21,113 nucleotides of DNA from Ruminococcus sp. CAG:254 (lineage in GTDB: Bacteria > Bacillota > Clostridia > Oscillospirales > Ruminococcaceae). Shown here piece after piece: positions 9,005 through 14,726 of this stretch. The stretch spans positions 765-21,877 of the forward strand of contig HF997971.1 of NCBI GenBank assembly GCA_000433635.1. Reading direction: 5' to 3'. How positions within the stretch are numbered: the first letter of the stretch is position 1; the number at the start of each line of letters is the position of its first letter. The notes beneath the pieces are model-generated. The model had not been told where the DNA came from. It saw only the letters and a list, made by a program, of their open reading frames with translations, and searched no databases. The translations under genes and the position numbers were made by a program.

Positions 9005-10120
9005 TTAGTCCATATCTAATACGACTGTCATGTTCTTCGATGCGTTTACCATGGCATCTGCCAAGTCCTGCATCGCCTTATAGCGGTCTGCTCCGAAATA
9101 AGCATCGACATCAATGAAATCTCGGTCAGACTCCCAGAAAGACGGGTAAACAAAATCCTGACAGATTGCTGCGGAGAAGCCAGCGTTGTCCAGTTCCTGA
9201 ATGATAGCGGTCATATAGGAAACGGTTGTTTCACTGTATGGAGTCATCCATGGCTTTCCGCCCTTTTCGACAGAATTATCCAGCCATCTGCCAGACCCAT
9301 CGATCAGCGGAATGCTGGCATCTTTATACAGTTCCGGAAACTGATTGTCATTGGTTACGCTAATCAAAGCATAGACAGAAAAGCCCTTTTCTGCTGCAAG
9401 ATTGGCAATTTCCGAAGCGGTCATTGTGCCATCACAAATATAAGTTCCGGCAACATAGGAAACGGTAGAGGCATAGTTCAGCCAACCACCCTGCAACTTC
9501 ATCGGCACAACAACTGCCTTTGTTCCGCTGACCTGCTCCAATGCTGCGGTAAAGGTATCCGCACTTTCCAGTACAGAGCGATCCAGCCACTGTGCAGATT
9601 TTGCATCGGAGAAGTTCGCAAGCGGAACGCCCTCCTTCTTCACCGCTTCTGTCGTGGTGGTTTGTGTTTCGTTTGCAGCAGTTCCAGTTGTTTCATCACT
9701 GCCGGAGGCGGTTGCGGTTGCCTGTGTGGTGGATTCGTGCGTAAATGCCGTTCCTGCCATCTGTATATCAGTAGAAACGCCTGTAGTTGTAGCCCAAACC
9801 ACTGAAGTTGCAGTTGTTTCCGGTGTCGTTTTCAGTTCTACGGTCGAACCAGCTGCCGCCGGAACAGCCGTTGTTGCCGTTGTGGTTTCCGATGTGGTCG
9901 CTGCTTCGGTCGCCTGCGTAGTCACAGCTGCATTCATTTGCAGGCTGGAATCCGAAGTTGCAGCATCATCCTGAATGAATGGCTTTGCGATGCTGTAGCC
10001 AACAAATCCAACCAAACCAGCCGCTGCAATCATCACCACTGCGGACAAGACATTATGCACCGAGGAGGATTTTGTGTTCCCGGTTTTTACCTTGTATACT
10101 TTTGGGGATTTCTTTTTCAT
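9005..10120 (-). CDS. Membrane-anchored Thr-rich protein with DUF4015-like glycoside-hydrolase-type domain
   Basis: 371 residues. A short basic cytoplasmic tail (KKKSPKVYKVK) precedes one transmembrane segment (about 22-48). A low-complexity Thr/Ala/Ser/Glu stalk (about 60-160) leads to an outer domain. That domain resembles the DUF4015 putative glycoside hydrolase (TIM barrel): AVVVPMKLQGGWLNYAS (202-218), EIANLAAEKGFSVYALISVTND (237-258), PWMTPYSE (290-297) and AIIQELDNAGFSAAICQDFVYPS (305-327). It ends at NMTVVLDMD, near where the sixth strand would be, so the barrel looks short. There are only 66 bp to hprK and no sign of a split gene. The family assignment is by eye and moderate; no enzyme activity or substrate is claimed. 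The ATG follows TAGGAG by 10 nt. It sits between rpe and hprK with no terminator and is probably co-transcribed. Confidence 0.75.
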   Translation of the reverse strand: MKKKSPKVYKVKTGNTKSSSVHNVLSAVVMIAAAGLVGFVGYSIAKPFIQDDAATSDSSLQMNAAVTTQATEAATTSETTTATTAVPAAAGSTVELKTTPETTATSVVWATTTGVSTDIQMAGTAFTHESTTQATATASGSDETTGTAANETQTTTTEAVKKEGVPLANFSDAKSAQWLDRSVLESADTFTAALEQVSGTKAVVVPMKLQGGWLNYASTVSYVAGTYICDGTMTASEIANLAAEKGFSVYALISVTNDNQFPELYKDASIPLIDGSGRWLDNSVEKGGKPWMTPYSETTVSYMTAIIQELDNAGFSAAICQDFVYPSFWESDRDFIDVDAYFGADRYKAMQDLADAMVNASKNMTVVLDMD

Positions 10121-10173
10121 ATGGGTTCGCTCCTATTTTCTCTCGATCGTTGTTCTACGAAAAATGCTCTTTT

Positions 10174-10833
10174 TCAGTCTGCCAGCTGATGGAAGAAGTC
10201 CACGGCTGTTTTCAAGTTTTCCTGCCGGAATAAGTAGCTGCCAACTACCAAGTTATTTGCACCGGCTTTCACTGCCTCTGGAGCAGTTTCCGCATTCACG
10301 CCGCCATCTACCTGAATGCTGACAGACAAGCCCTGTTCGGCTGCCTTCTGCCGCAGGAACTGCACCTTCTTCAGCATCTCCCACAAGAAAGACTGTCCGC
10401 CGAAGCCCGGCTCTACCGTCATGACCAACACCATTTCCACAGAGGGCAGATACGGCAGAACTGCTTCCGCTGGGGTATTTGGCTTGATGACAATGCCTGC
10501 TGGAATGCCACAAGCATGAATGGCATCAATTGTTTTCTGTGGGTCGCTTTCGCTTTCCAAATGAAACGTAATGCCGTTCGCCCCAGCCTTTGCAAACCGT
10601 TCTGCATAGTGCAGCGGGTCGGAAATCATCAAATGTACATCTAAAAATAAATCGGTCTTTTTCCGGATGGCTTCCAGTACGGGAATACCAAAGGAAATAT
10701 TATCGACAAAACGCCCATCCATGACATCAAAATGCAGCATATCCGTACCGCTTGTTTCCAACGTCCGTACCACTGCTTCTAAGTTACACATATCTGCACT
10801 CAAAATCGAAGCAGAAACCTGTATCTTCTGCAT
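10174..10833 (-). CDS. rpe: Ribulose-phosphate 3-epimerase
   Basis: 219 residues, the standard length. It interconverts ribulose-5-phosphate and xylulose-5-phosphate in the pentose phosphate pathway. Motifs: VSASILSADMCNLE (6-19), LHFDVMDGRFVDNISFG with the metal-binding His/Asp, DVHLMISDP, VEPGFGGQSF and QVDGGVNAETAPEAVKAGANNLVVGSYLF. All expected catalytic and metal residues appear present. It is the first gene after the strong promoter at 10912-10940, with a leader of about 70 nt. The ribosome site is weak (GAGG about 11 nt before the ATG). The DUF4015-like gene follows after 53 bp. Confidence 0.97.
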   Translation of the reverse strand: MQKIQVSASILSADMCNLEAVVRTLETSGTDMLHFDVMDGRFVDNISFGIPVLEAIRKKTDLFLDVHLMISDPLHYAERFAKAGANGITFHLESESDPQKTIDAIHACGIPAGIVIKPNTPAEAVLPYLPSVEMVLVMTVEPGFGGQSFLWEMLKKVQFLRQKAAEQGLSVSIQVDGGVNAETAPEAVKAGANNLVVGSYLFRQENLKTAVDFFHQLAD

Positions 10834-10882
10834 ATTTCCATCGCCTCATTTTCTATTTCTTCTATTGCAATCCGTCGCTGAA

Positions 10883-10899
10883 CGCTGTATGTAACAGCG
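10883..10899 (-). promoter_or_regulatory. Small 5'-leader hairpin of the rpe operon
   Basis: CGCTGT-TACAT-ACAGCG is a perfect 6-bp stem with a 5-nt loop. It begins within about 10 nt of the predicted transcription start, so it would cap the 5' end of the mRNA. A role in mRNA stability or as an operator is possible. It has no T-run, so it is not a terminator. Confidence 0.45.
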
Positions 10900-10911
10900 G
10901 ATTCTTACTTT

Positions 10912-10940
10912 ATTATATCGAACTTTCCGGTTTCCGTCAA
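10912..10940 (-). promoter_or_regulatory. Strong sigma-A promoter of the rpe-hprK-murB-rapZ operon
   Basis: On the minus strand the -35 is TTGACG (10935-10940), the spacer 17 bp, and the -10 a perfect TATAAT (10912-10917). The start would be near 10905, about 70 nt before rpe. This is the best promoter match in the window. Confidence 0.85.
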
Positions 10941-11008
10941 GGCTTTTTTCGGTTCTTTCCAAAATAATCAAGTTGCTGCAAAAATGTCACAAAAATAACA
11001 TCTTTTGC

Positions 11009-11025
11009 TCAGATTCTGAATCTGA
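11009..11025. promoter_or_regulatory. 17-bp perfect palindrome, candidate operator
   Basis: TCAGATTC-T-GAATCTGA has two 8-bp arms around one central base. It lies about 70 bp upstream of the rpe -35 and about 300 bp upstream of the lac -10 candidate. Such symmetry fits a dimeric regulator site, but the sequence matches no operator I recognise and is not a catabolite-repression (cre) site. Confidence 0.4.
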
Positions 11026-11031
11026 ATTTTG

Positions 11032-11060
11032 CTGACTTTTTTTCTTGTCTTTTATATAGT
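11032..11060 (+). promoter_or_regulatory. Weak candidate upstream promoter for the lac operon
   Basis: CTGACT (11032-11037), a 17-bp spacer and TATAGT (11055-11060). It starts 7 bp after the palindrome at 11009-11025. If used, it would give a leader of about 320 nt. Low confidence on sequence alone. Confidence 0.25.
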
Positions 11061-11306
11061 ATGAGCAGTGGTTCGATTCCATGTCAACCCTGTCCCAAAA
11101 GATGCCCTAAAATTTGTACCAAATTGTCATACTTTTTTGACGGCTGTACAAAAATACAACCACTTTTGGTGCTCTTTTGGCGGAATCTACAACTCGAAAT
11201 CACAAAAGACTCCTATTTTCACAAAAAAGTACCATTCTTTTTTTGCAGGACACCAAAAAAACACCATTTTTCACAAAAATATCACTAACCATTCCGCTGC
11301 AATTTG

Positions 11307-11315
11307 TGGTATCAT
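11307..11315 (+). promoter_or_regulatory. Candidate extended -10 promoter of the lac operon
   Basis: TGGTATCAT has the TGn extension and a -10 two bases from consensus in AT-rich context; TATAGT overlaps it at 11315-11320. No good -35 lies 17 bp upstream, as is common for extended -10 promoters or those needing an activator. The start would be near 11322, about 67 nt before the binding-protein ATG. Confidence 0.4.
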
Positions 11316-11337
11316 ATAGTCACAACAAACAAAAAAG

Positions 11338-11369
11338 ATTTTGCAGTGCGAACGAAAATCGTGCAAAAT
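11338..11369 (+). promoter_or_regulatory. Inverted repeat in the lac operon leader
   Basis: ATTTTGCA (11338-11345) and TGCAAAAT (11362-11369) are perfect complements separated by 16 bp. They lie just downstream of the likely start and end 6 bp before the AGGAGG ribosome site. They could be a repressor operator placed to block transcription or an RNA stem near the ribosome site. Confidence 0.4.
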
Positions 11370-11388
11370 AGAAAAAGGAGGAGTTCTT

Positions 11389-12693
11389 ATGAACACAAAA
11401 AAATTACTCGCTGCCGTTACCGGCGTTACCATGTTGGCAGGTATGCTCACCGCTTGCGGTTCTAGTTCCGATTCCAGCACCGCCAGCAGCTCCGACCCGA
11501 ACACCCTGACCATCTGGGCGTGGGATGACAACTTCAACGTAAAGGCTGCCAACCTCGCAAAGGAATATTACCAGAAAGAACATCCGGATGTAACCGTCAA
11601 TGTTGTCAGTATGGCACAGGATGACATCGTACAGACACTGAACACCGCATTTTCCAGCGGCACTTACAAGGGTCTGCCAAACATCGTTCTGATTGAAGAC
11701 TACCGGATTCAGAACTACCTGAATGCTTATCCGGGCGAACTGAGAGATTTGTCCAACACTGTTAATCCGGATGACTTCATGGATTACAAGTTAGGTGTTA
11801 TGACACAGGATAACAAGGTGTACGGCGTTCCGTTCGATAGTGGCGTTGCGGCTCTGTTCTACCGCACCGATTACATCAAAGAAGCAGGTTATACCACCGA
11901 TGACATGCAGGATTTGACTTGGAGCGAATTTATCCAGATTGGCAAGGATGTCAAGGAAAAGACCGGCAAGTATATGCTGACCTTAGACCCGAGCGACCTC
12001 GGACAGATTCGGATGATGATGCAGTCCGCTGGTGCTTGGTATGTCAAGGAAGACGGCAAGACCGTTGACATCGCAGACAACGAGGTTCTGAAAGAATCCG
12101 TTAAGACCTATCAGCAGATCATTGAAGCAGGCATTGCAGAACAGATTTCCGGTTGGGATCCGTTTGTCGGTGCATTCCAGAAGGGTGACGTTGCTTCTGT
12201 TCCGACTGGATGCTGGATTGCTCCGACCATCGCAGCAGCAGAAGACCAGAGCGGCAAGTGGGCAGTTGCTCCGCTGCCAAGACTGGACAACGTAGACAGC
12301 TCTTTGAATACCTCCAACATCGGCGGCGGCAGCTGGTACGTGCTCGACAAGGTTGGCAATGGCGAATTGGCAGAAAACTTCTTAGCAGAAACATTCGCTT
12401 CCAATGTTGACCTGATGAACGACTTGGTTTCTGAAATCAATCTGGTTAGCACACTGAAGGCTTCCGCAGATGCAGAAAACTACAAGAAGCCGAATGAATT
12501 CTTCGGCGGTCAGGAAATCTTCAGTGACTTCTCCAAGTGGACAGAAGAAATCCCGACCGTCAACTATGGTCTTTACACATACAGCATTGAAGACATCATG
12601 TCTGAAGCCGTTCAGTCGATTCTCCAGGGTGCAGATATTGACGAAACACTCGCCAATACACAGGTTCAGGCAGAAGCCGCTGTACTCAACTAA
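11389..12693 (+). CDS. ABC sugar-binding lipoprotein (CUT1; lactose/arabinoside type)
   Basis: 434 residues. A lipoprotein signal peptide with lipobox LTAC places the lipid-modified cysteine at C23, followed by a Ser/Thr-rich tether. The mature part is a family 1 extracellular solute-binding protein (TLTIWAWDDNFNVKAANLAKEYYQKEHPDVTV; YGVPFDSGVAALFYRTDYIKEAGY; VPTGCWIAPTI). It resembles the LacE/AraN group. It would deliver a sugar to the two permeases encoded next. A beta-galactosidase in the same operon points to lactose or another galactoside, but this is inference. The ATG at 11389 has AAGGAGGAG 6 nt upstream, the strongest ribosome site in the operon; an upstream TTG in frame is not needed. 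No transport ATPase gene follows. Confidence 0.93.
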   Translation: MNTKKLLAAVTGVTMLAGMLTACGSSSDSSTASSSDPNTLTIWAWDDNFNVKAANLAKEYYQKEHPDVTVNVVSMAQDDIVQTLNTAFSSGTYKGLPNIVLIEDYRIQNYLNAYPGELRDLSNTVNPDDFMDYKLGVMTQDNKVYGVPFDSGVAALFYRTDYIKEAGYTTDDMQDLTWSEFIQIGKDVKEKTGKYMLTLDPSDLGQIRMMMQSAGAWYVKEDGKTVDIADNEVLKESVKTYQQIIEAGIAEQISGWDPFVGAFQKGDVASVPTGCWIAPTIAAAEDQSGKWAVAPLPRLDNVDSSLNTSNIGGGSWYVLDKVGNGELAENFLAETFASNVDLMNDLVSEINLVSTLKASADAENYKKPNEFFGGQEIFSDFSKWTEEIPTVNYGLYTYSIEDIMSEAVQSILQGADIDETLANTQVQAEAAVLN

Positions 12694-12701
12694 GTTTGGT
12701 T

Positions 12702-12724
12702 GTAAGCTCTCTGACAAGAGTTAC
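12702..12724 (+). promoter_or_regulatory. Hairpin directly after the binding-protein gene
   Basis: GTAA-(G)-CTCT pairs with AGAG-TTAC around CTGACA, an 8-bp stem with one bulged G, starting 9 nt after the stop. There is no T-run, so it is not a classical terminator. It may protect the 3' end of the binding-protein message. Confidence 0.4.
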
Positions 12725-12741
12725 AAAACAGAGATTTGGCT

Positions 12742-12769
12742 TGCCGCAGACGCCCCCTTTTCTGCGGCA
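12742..12769 (+). promoter_or_regulatory. Strong intercistronic hairpin between binding protein and permease
   Basis: TGCCGCAGA (12742-12750) pairs perfectly with TCTGCGGCA (12761-12769) around a 10-nt loop. It lacks a U-tract and lies 40 nt before the permease ATG. Hairpins here often stabilise the upstream message so that binding protein exceeds permease. The core CCGCAG/CTGCGG also occurs in the hairpin before lacZ. Confidence 0.65.
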
Positions 12770-12809
12770 TTCCACATCCTGAAACCAACGGTAAAGGAGG
12801 AGGATCCTT

Positions 12810-13718
12810 ATGTCTGAAATCAAAAAACAAAAGAAAAAAGAAACATTCGCTCCGATTGGAAAAGTCAGCAATCGTTGGGGCTGGGGCTTCGTTTCCATCA
12901 GCGTCATCATGATTTCCGTTCTGGTTTTCATTCCAATGATTCAATCGTTCCTGCTCTCGCTGCAAAGCGGTCAGGGCAATCAGCTGACATTCGCCGGACT
13001 GAGCAACTATAAACGGATGCTGACGGATACCACCTTCCGGAAAGCATTGGTCAATACCTTTTTATATTTATTGGTTCAAGTGCCAGTCATGATTATTCTC
13101 GCCTTGTTCATCTCCGTTCTACTGAACGATAAGAAGCTCAAGTGCAGAAGTTTCTTCCGGATTGCCATTTTCTTACCGTGTGTCACCTCGCTGGTTTCCT
13201 ACTCTTTGATTATGAAGAGCATCTTCTCCGGCGACGGTTTAGTCAACCAGATACTGATGGCAATGCATCTCATTTCTGAGCCAATCGGCTGGACAACCAG
13301 CCCTGCATTTGCAAAGGCTTTGATTATCATCTCCATCACGTGGAGATGGACGGGCTACAATATGATTTTCTACTTATCCGGCTTACAGAACATCGACCCT
13401 TCGATTTATGAAGCCGCAGAACTGGACGGCTGCAACGGCTTCCAGAAATTCTTCAAAATCATTGTCCCGCAGTTGAAACCGATTATCTTGTTCACAACCA
13501 TTACTTCCACCATCGGTACATTACAGCTCTTCGATGAAGTCAAGAACATCACTGACGGTGGTCCTGCAAATACGACCCTGACCATTTCTCAGTACATCTA
13601 CAACCTCTGCTTCAAGTATACACCGAACTTCGGTTATGCAGCTGCGATTGCCTTTGTTGTACTGGTAATGATTGCAATTCTGTCCGCCATTCAGATGAAA
13701 GTGGGAGGAGATGATTGA
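12810..13718 (+). CDS. ABC sugar transporter permease 1 (MalF/LacF-type)
   Basis: 302 residues, an inner-membrane protein with about six transmembrane segments, the first at roughly 25-50 after a Lys-rich cytoplasmic start. The EAA loop that contacts the ATPase is EAAELDGCNGFQKFFKIIVP (201-220). It would pair with the next permease to form the channel for the sugar handed over by the lipoprotein. The ribosome site is AAAGGAGGAGG before the ATG at 12810. It ends 2 bp before the second permease. The best-fitting subgroup is lactose/arabinoside CUT1 transporters; the substrate is inferred from lacZ. Confidence 0.94.
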   Translation: MSEIKKQKKKETFAPIGKVSNRWGWGFVSISVIMISVLVFIPMIQSFLLSLQSGQGNQLTFAGLSNYKRMLTDTTFRKALVNTFLYLLVQVPVMIILALFISVLLNDKKLKCRSFFRIAIFLPCVTSLVSYSLIMKSIFSGDGLVNQILMAMHLISEPIGWTTSPAFAKALIIISITWRWTGYNMIFYLSGLQNIDPSIYEAAELDGCNGFQKFFKIIVPQLKPIILFTTITSTIGTLQLFDEVKNITDGGPANTTLTISQYIYNLCFKYTPNFGYAAAIAFVVLVMIAILSAIQMKVGGDD

Positions 13719-13720
13719 TT

Positions 13721-14596
13721 ATGGCAGCAGCTACAACGATGCCGTCCAATGTTGGACGGAAAAAGAAAATTCACCCGTTTCACATTTTCAAGTATGTATT
13801 CTTAATTCTGGCTTCCATTATTTCCATCTTCCCGTTTTTGTGGATGATTATCTGTGCAACGAATGATGCCGTTGACATCAACCGTGGTACAGTCACCTTT
13901 GGAACAAGCCTGTTCAAGAACCTGCAAAACCTGTTCGCTACAGACCGTGGATTCCTGAAAGCACTCGGAAACTCCGCCATTATCGCTGTCATTACGACCG
14001 TTTTGGCACTGCTGGTTTCTTCTGCTGCCGGCTATGGGTTTGAAATGTTCCGCACCAAAAATCGGGACAGAGTCTTTAATTTCCTGCTCCTCTCGATGAT
14101 GATTCCATTCGCAACCCTGATGATTCCGTTGTTCCGGATTTTCGGTAAATTGAGCGACAGCGGATTGTCTTTCATGGGTCTGAACACCTTTGCAGCCGTT
14201 ATTATTCCGGCAATCTCCACAGCGTTCCTGATTTTCTTCTTCCGGCAGAACACCAAGTCGTTCCCGAAGGATATCATCGAAGCTGCTCGGCTGGATGGCT
14301 TGAATGAATTGCAGATTTTCTTCCGGATGTATATGCCGGTTATGAAGTCCTCTTATGCAGCAGCTGCAATCATCACCTTTATGAACAGCTGGAACAACTA
14401 CCTCTGGCCGTTGGTTGCTTTGCAATCCCCAGAAAAGAAAACCGTTCCGCTGATTCTCTCCACCATGGGTGCTTCTTATAACCCAGACTATGGTATGATT
14501 ATGGCAGGGATCGTCATTGCAACCCTTCCGACTGCTCTGATTTTCTTCCTCATGCAGAAGCAGTTCGTACAGGGCATGATTGGTTCTGTCAAGTAA
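13721..14596 (+). CDS. ABC sugar transporter permease 2 (MalG/LacG-type)
   Basis: 291 residues with six probable transmembrane segments (first at about 23-46). The EAA loop is EAARLDGLNELQIFFRMYMP (187-206) and the C-terminus QKQFVQGMIGSVK is typical of MalG/LacG partners. The ATG at 13721 lies 2 bp after the first permease stop, with GGGAGGAG inside that gene, so translation is likely coupled. An upstream in-frame TTG at 13715 is a poorer start. A 130-bp gap with a strong hairpin separates it from lacZ. Confidence 0.94.
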   Translation: MAAATTMPSNVGRKKKIHPFHIFKYVFLILASIISIFPFLWMIICATNDAVDINRGTVTFGTSLFKNLQNLFATDRGFLKALGNSAIIAVITTVLALLVSSAAGYGFEMFRTKNRDRVFNFLLLSMMIPFATLMIPLFRIFGKLSDSGLSFMGLNTFAAVIIPAISTAFLIFFFRQNTKSFPKDIIEAARLDGLNELQIFFRMYMPVMKSSYAAAAIITFMNSWNNYLWPLVALQSPEKKTVPLILSTMGASYNPDYGMIMAGIVIATLPTALIFFLMQKQFVQGMIGSVK

Positions 14597-14668
14597 ATTT
14601 CCCCTACTCGCAAACAACAAAATTTCTTCCTTATTTTTCCTTCTTTCAAAAGATTAATGAACGTGATT

Positions 14669-14707
14669 GCAGAATACCGCAGTAATTTCAAACTGCGGTA
14701 TTTCTGC
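14669..14707 (+). promoter_or_regulatory. Strong hairpin in the lacZ leader
   Basis: TACCGCAGT (14675-14683) pairs perfectly with ACTGCGGTA (14692-14700) around AATTTCAA. The stem extends as GCAGAA (14669-14674) with TTCTGC (14702-14707) past one bulged T, giving 15 bp in all. It ends about 6 nt before the lacZ ribosome site (AAAGGA), and no U-tract follows. It may modulate lacZ translation, mark an RNA processing site or stabilise the lacZ message. The upstream stretch 14597-14668 is pyrimidine-rich, with no clear promoter. Confidence 0.65.
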
Positions 14708-14726
14708 TATAGAAAGGATGGTTATC

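Larger units (their letters stand above)
10834..11388. other. 555-bp divergent intergenic region between rpe and the lac operon
   Basis: No convincing gene is present. Open frames of 75-93 codons here lack ribosome sites and resemble no known family. The region holds the rpe promoter and hairpin on the left, a 17-bp palindrome (11009-11025), and a stretch rich in CACAAAA-like A-tracts (11150-11280). On the right are candidate lac promoters and an inverted repeat (11338-11369). No regulator gene is adjacent, so the lac regulator must be encoded elsewhere. Confidence 0.8.

Noticed and set aside
9654..9974. Val/Ala-rich open frame on the plus strand
   Set aside because: Antisense of the Thr-rich stalk of the DUF4015-like protein; no ribosome site.
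11344..11362. Possible cre (CcpA) site around GCGAACGAAAATCG
   Set aside because: Only the central part fits; several key positions of the consensus fail.
11061..11371. Overlapping small open frames (64-83 codons) upstream of the lac operon
   Set aside because: No ribosome sites, low-complexity AT-rich content, no recognisable family, and they overlap promoter elements.
13802..14620. 272-codon open frame antisense to permease 2
   Set aside because: The composition (many Gln, Asn, His, Glu) is that of an antisense shadow; the sense frame is a clear MalG-type permease.
14667..14726. In-frame 20-codon N-terminal extension of lacZ starting at a TTG
   Set aside because: It runs through the leader hairpin, has no ribosome site, and family similarity begins after the ATG at 14727.
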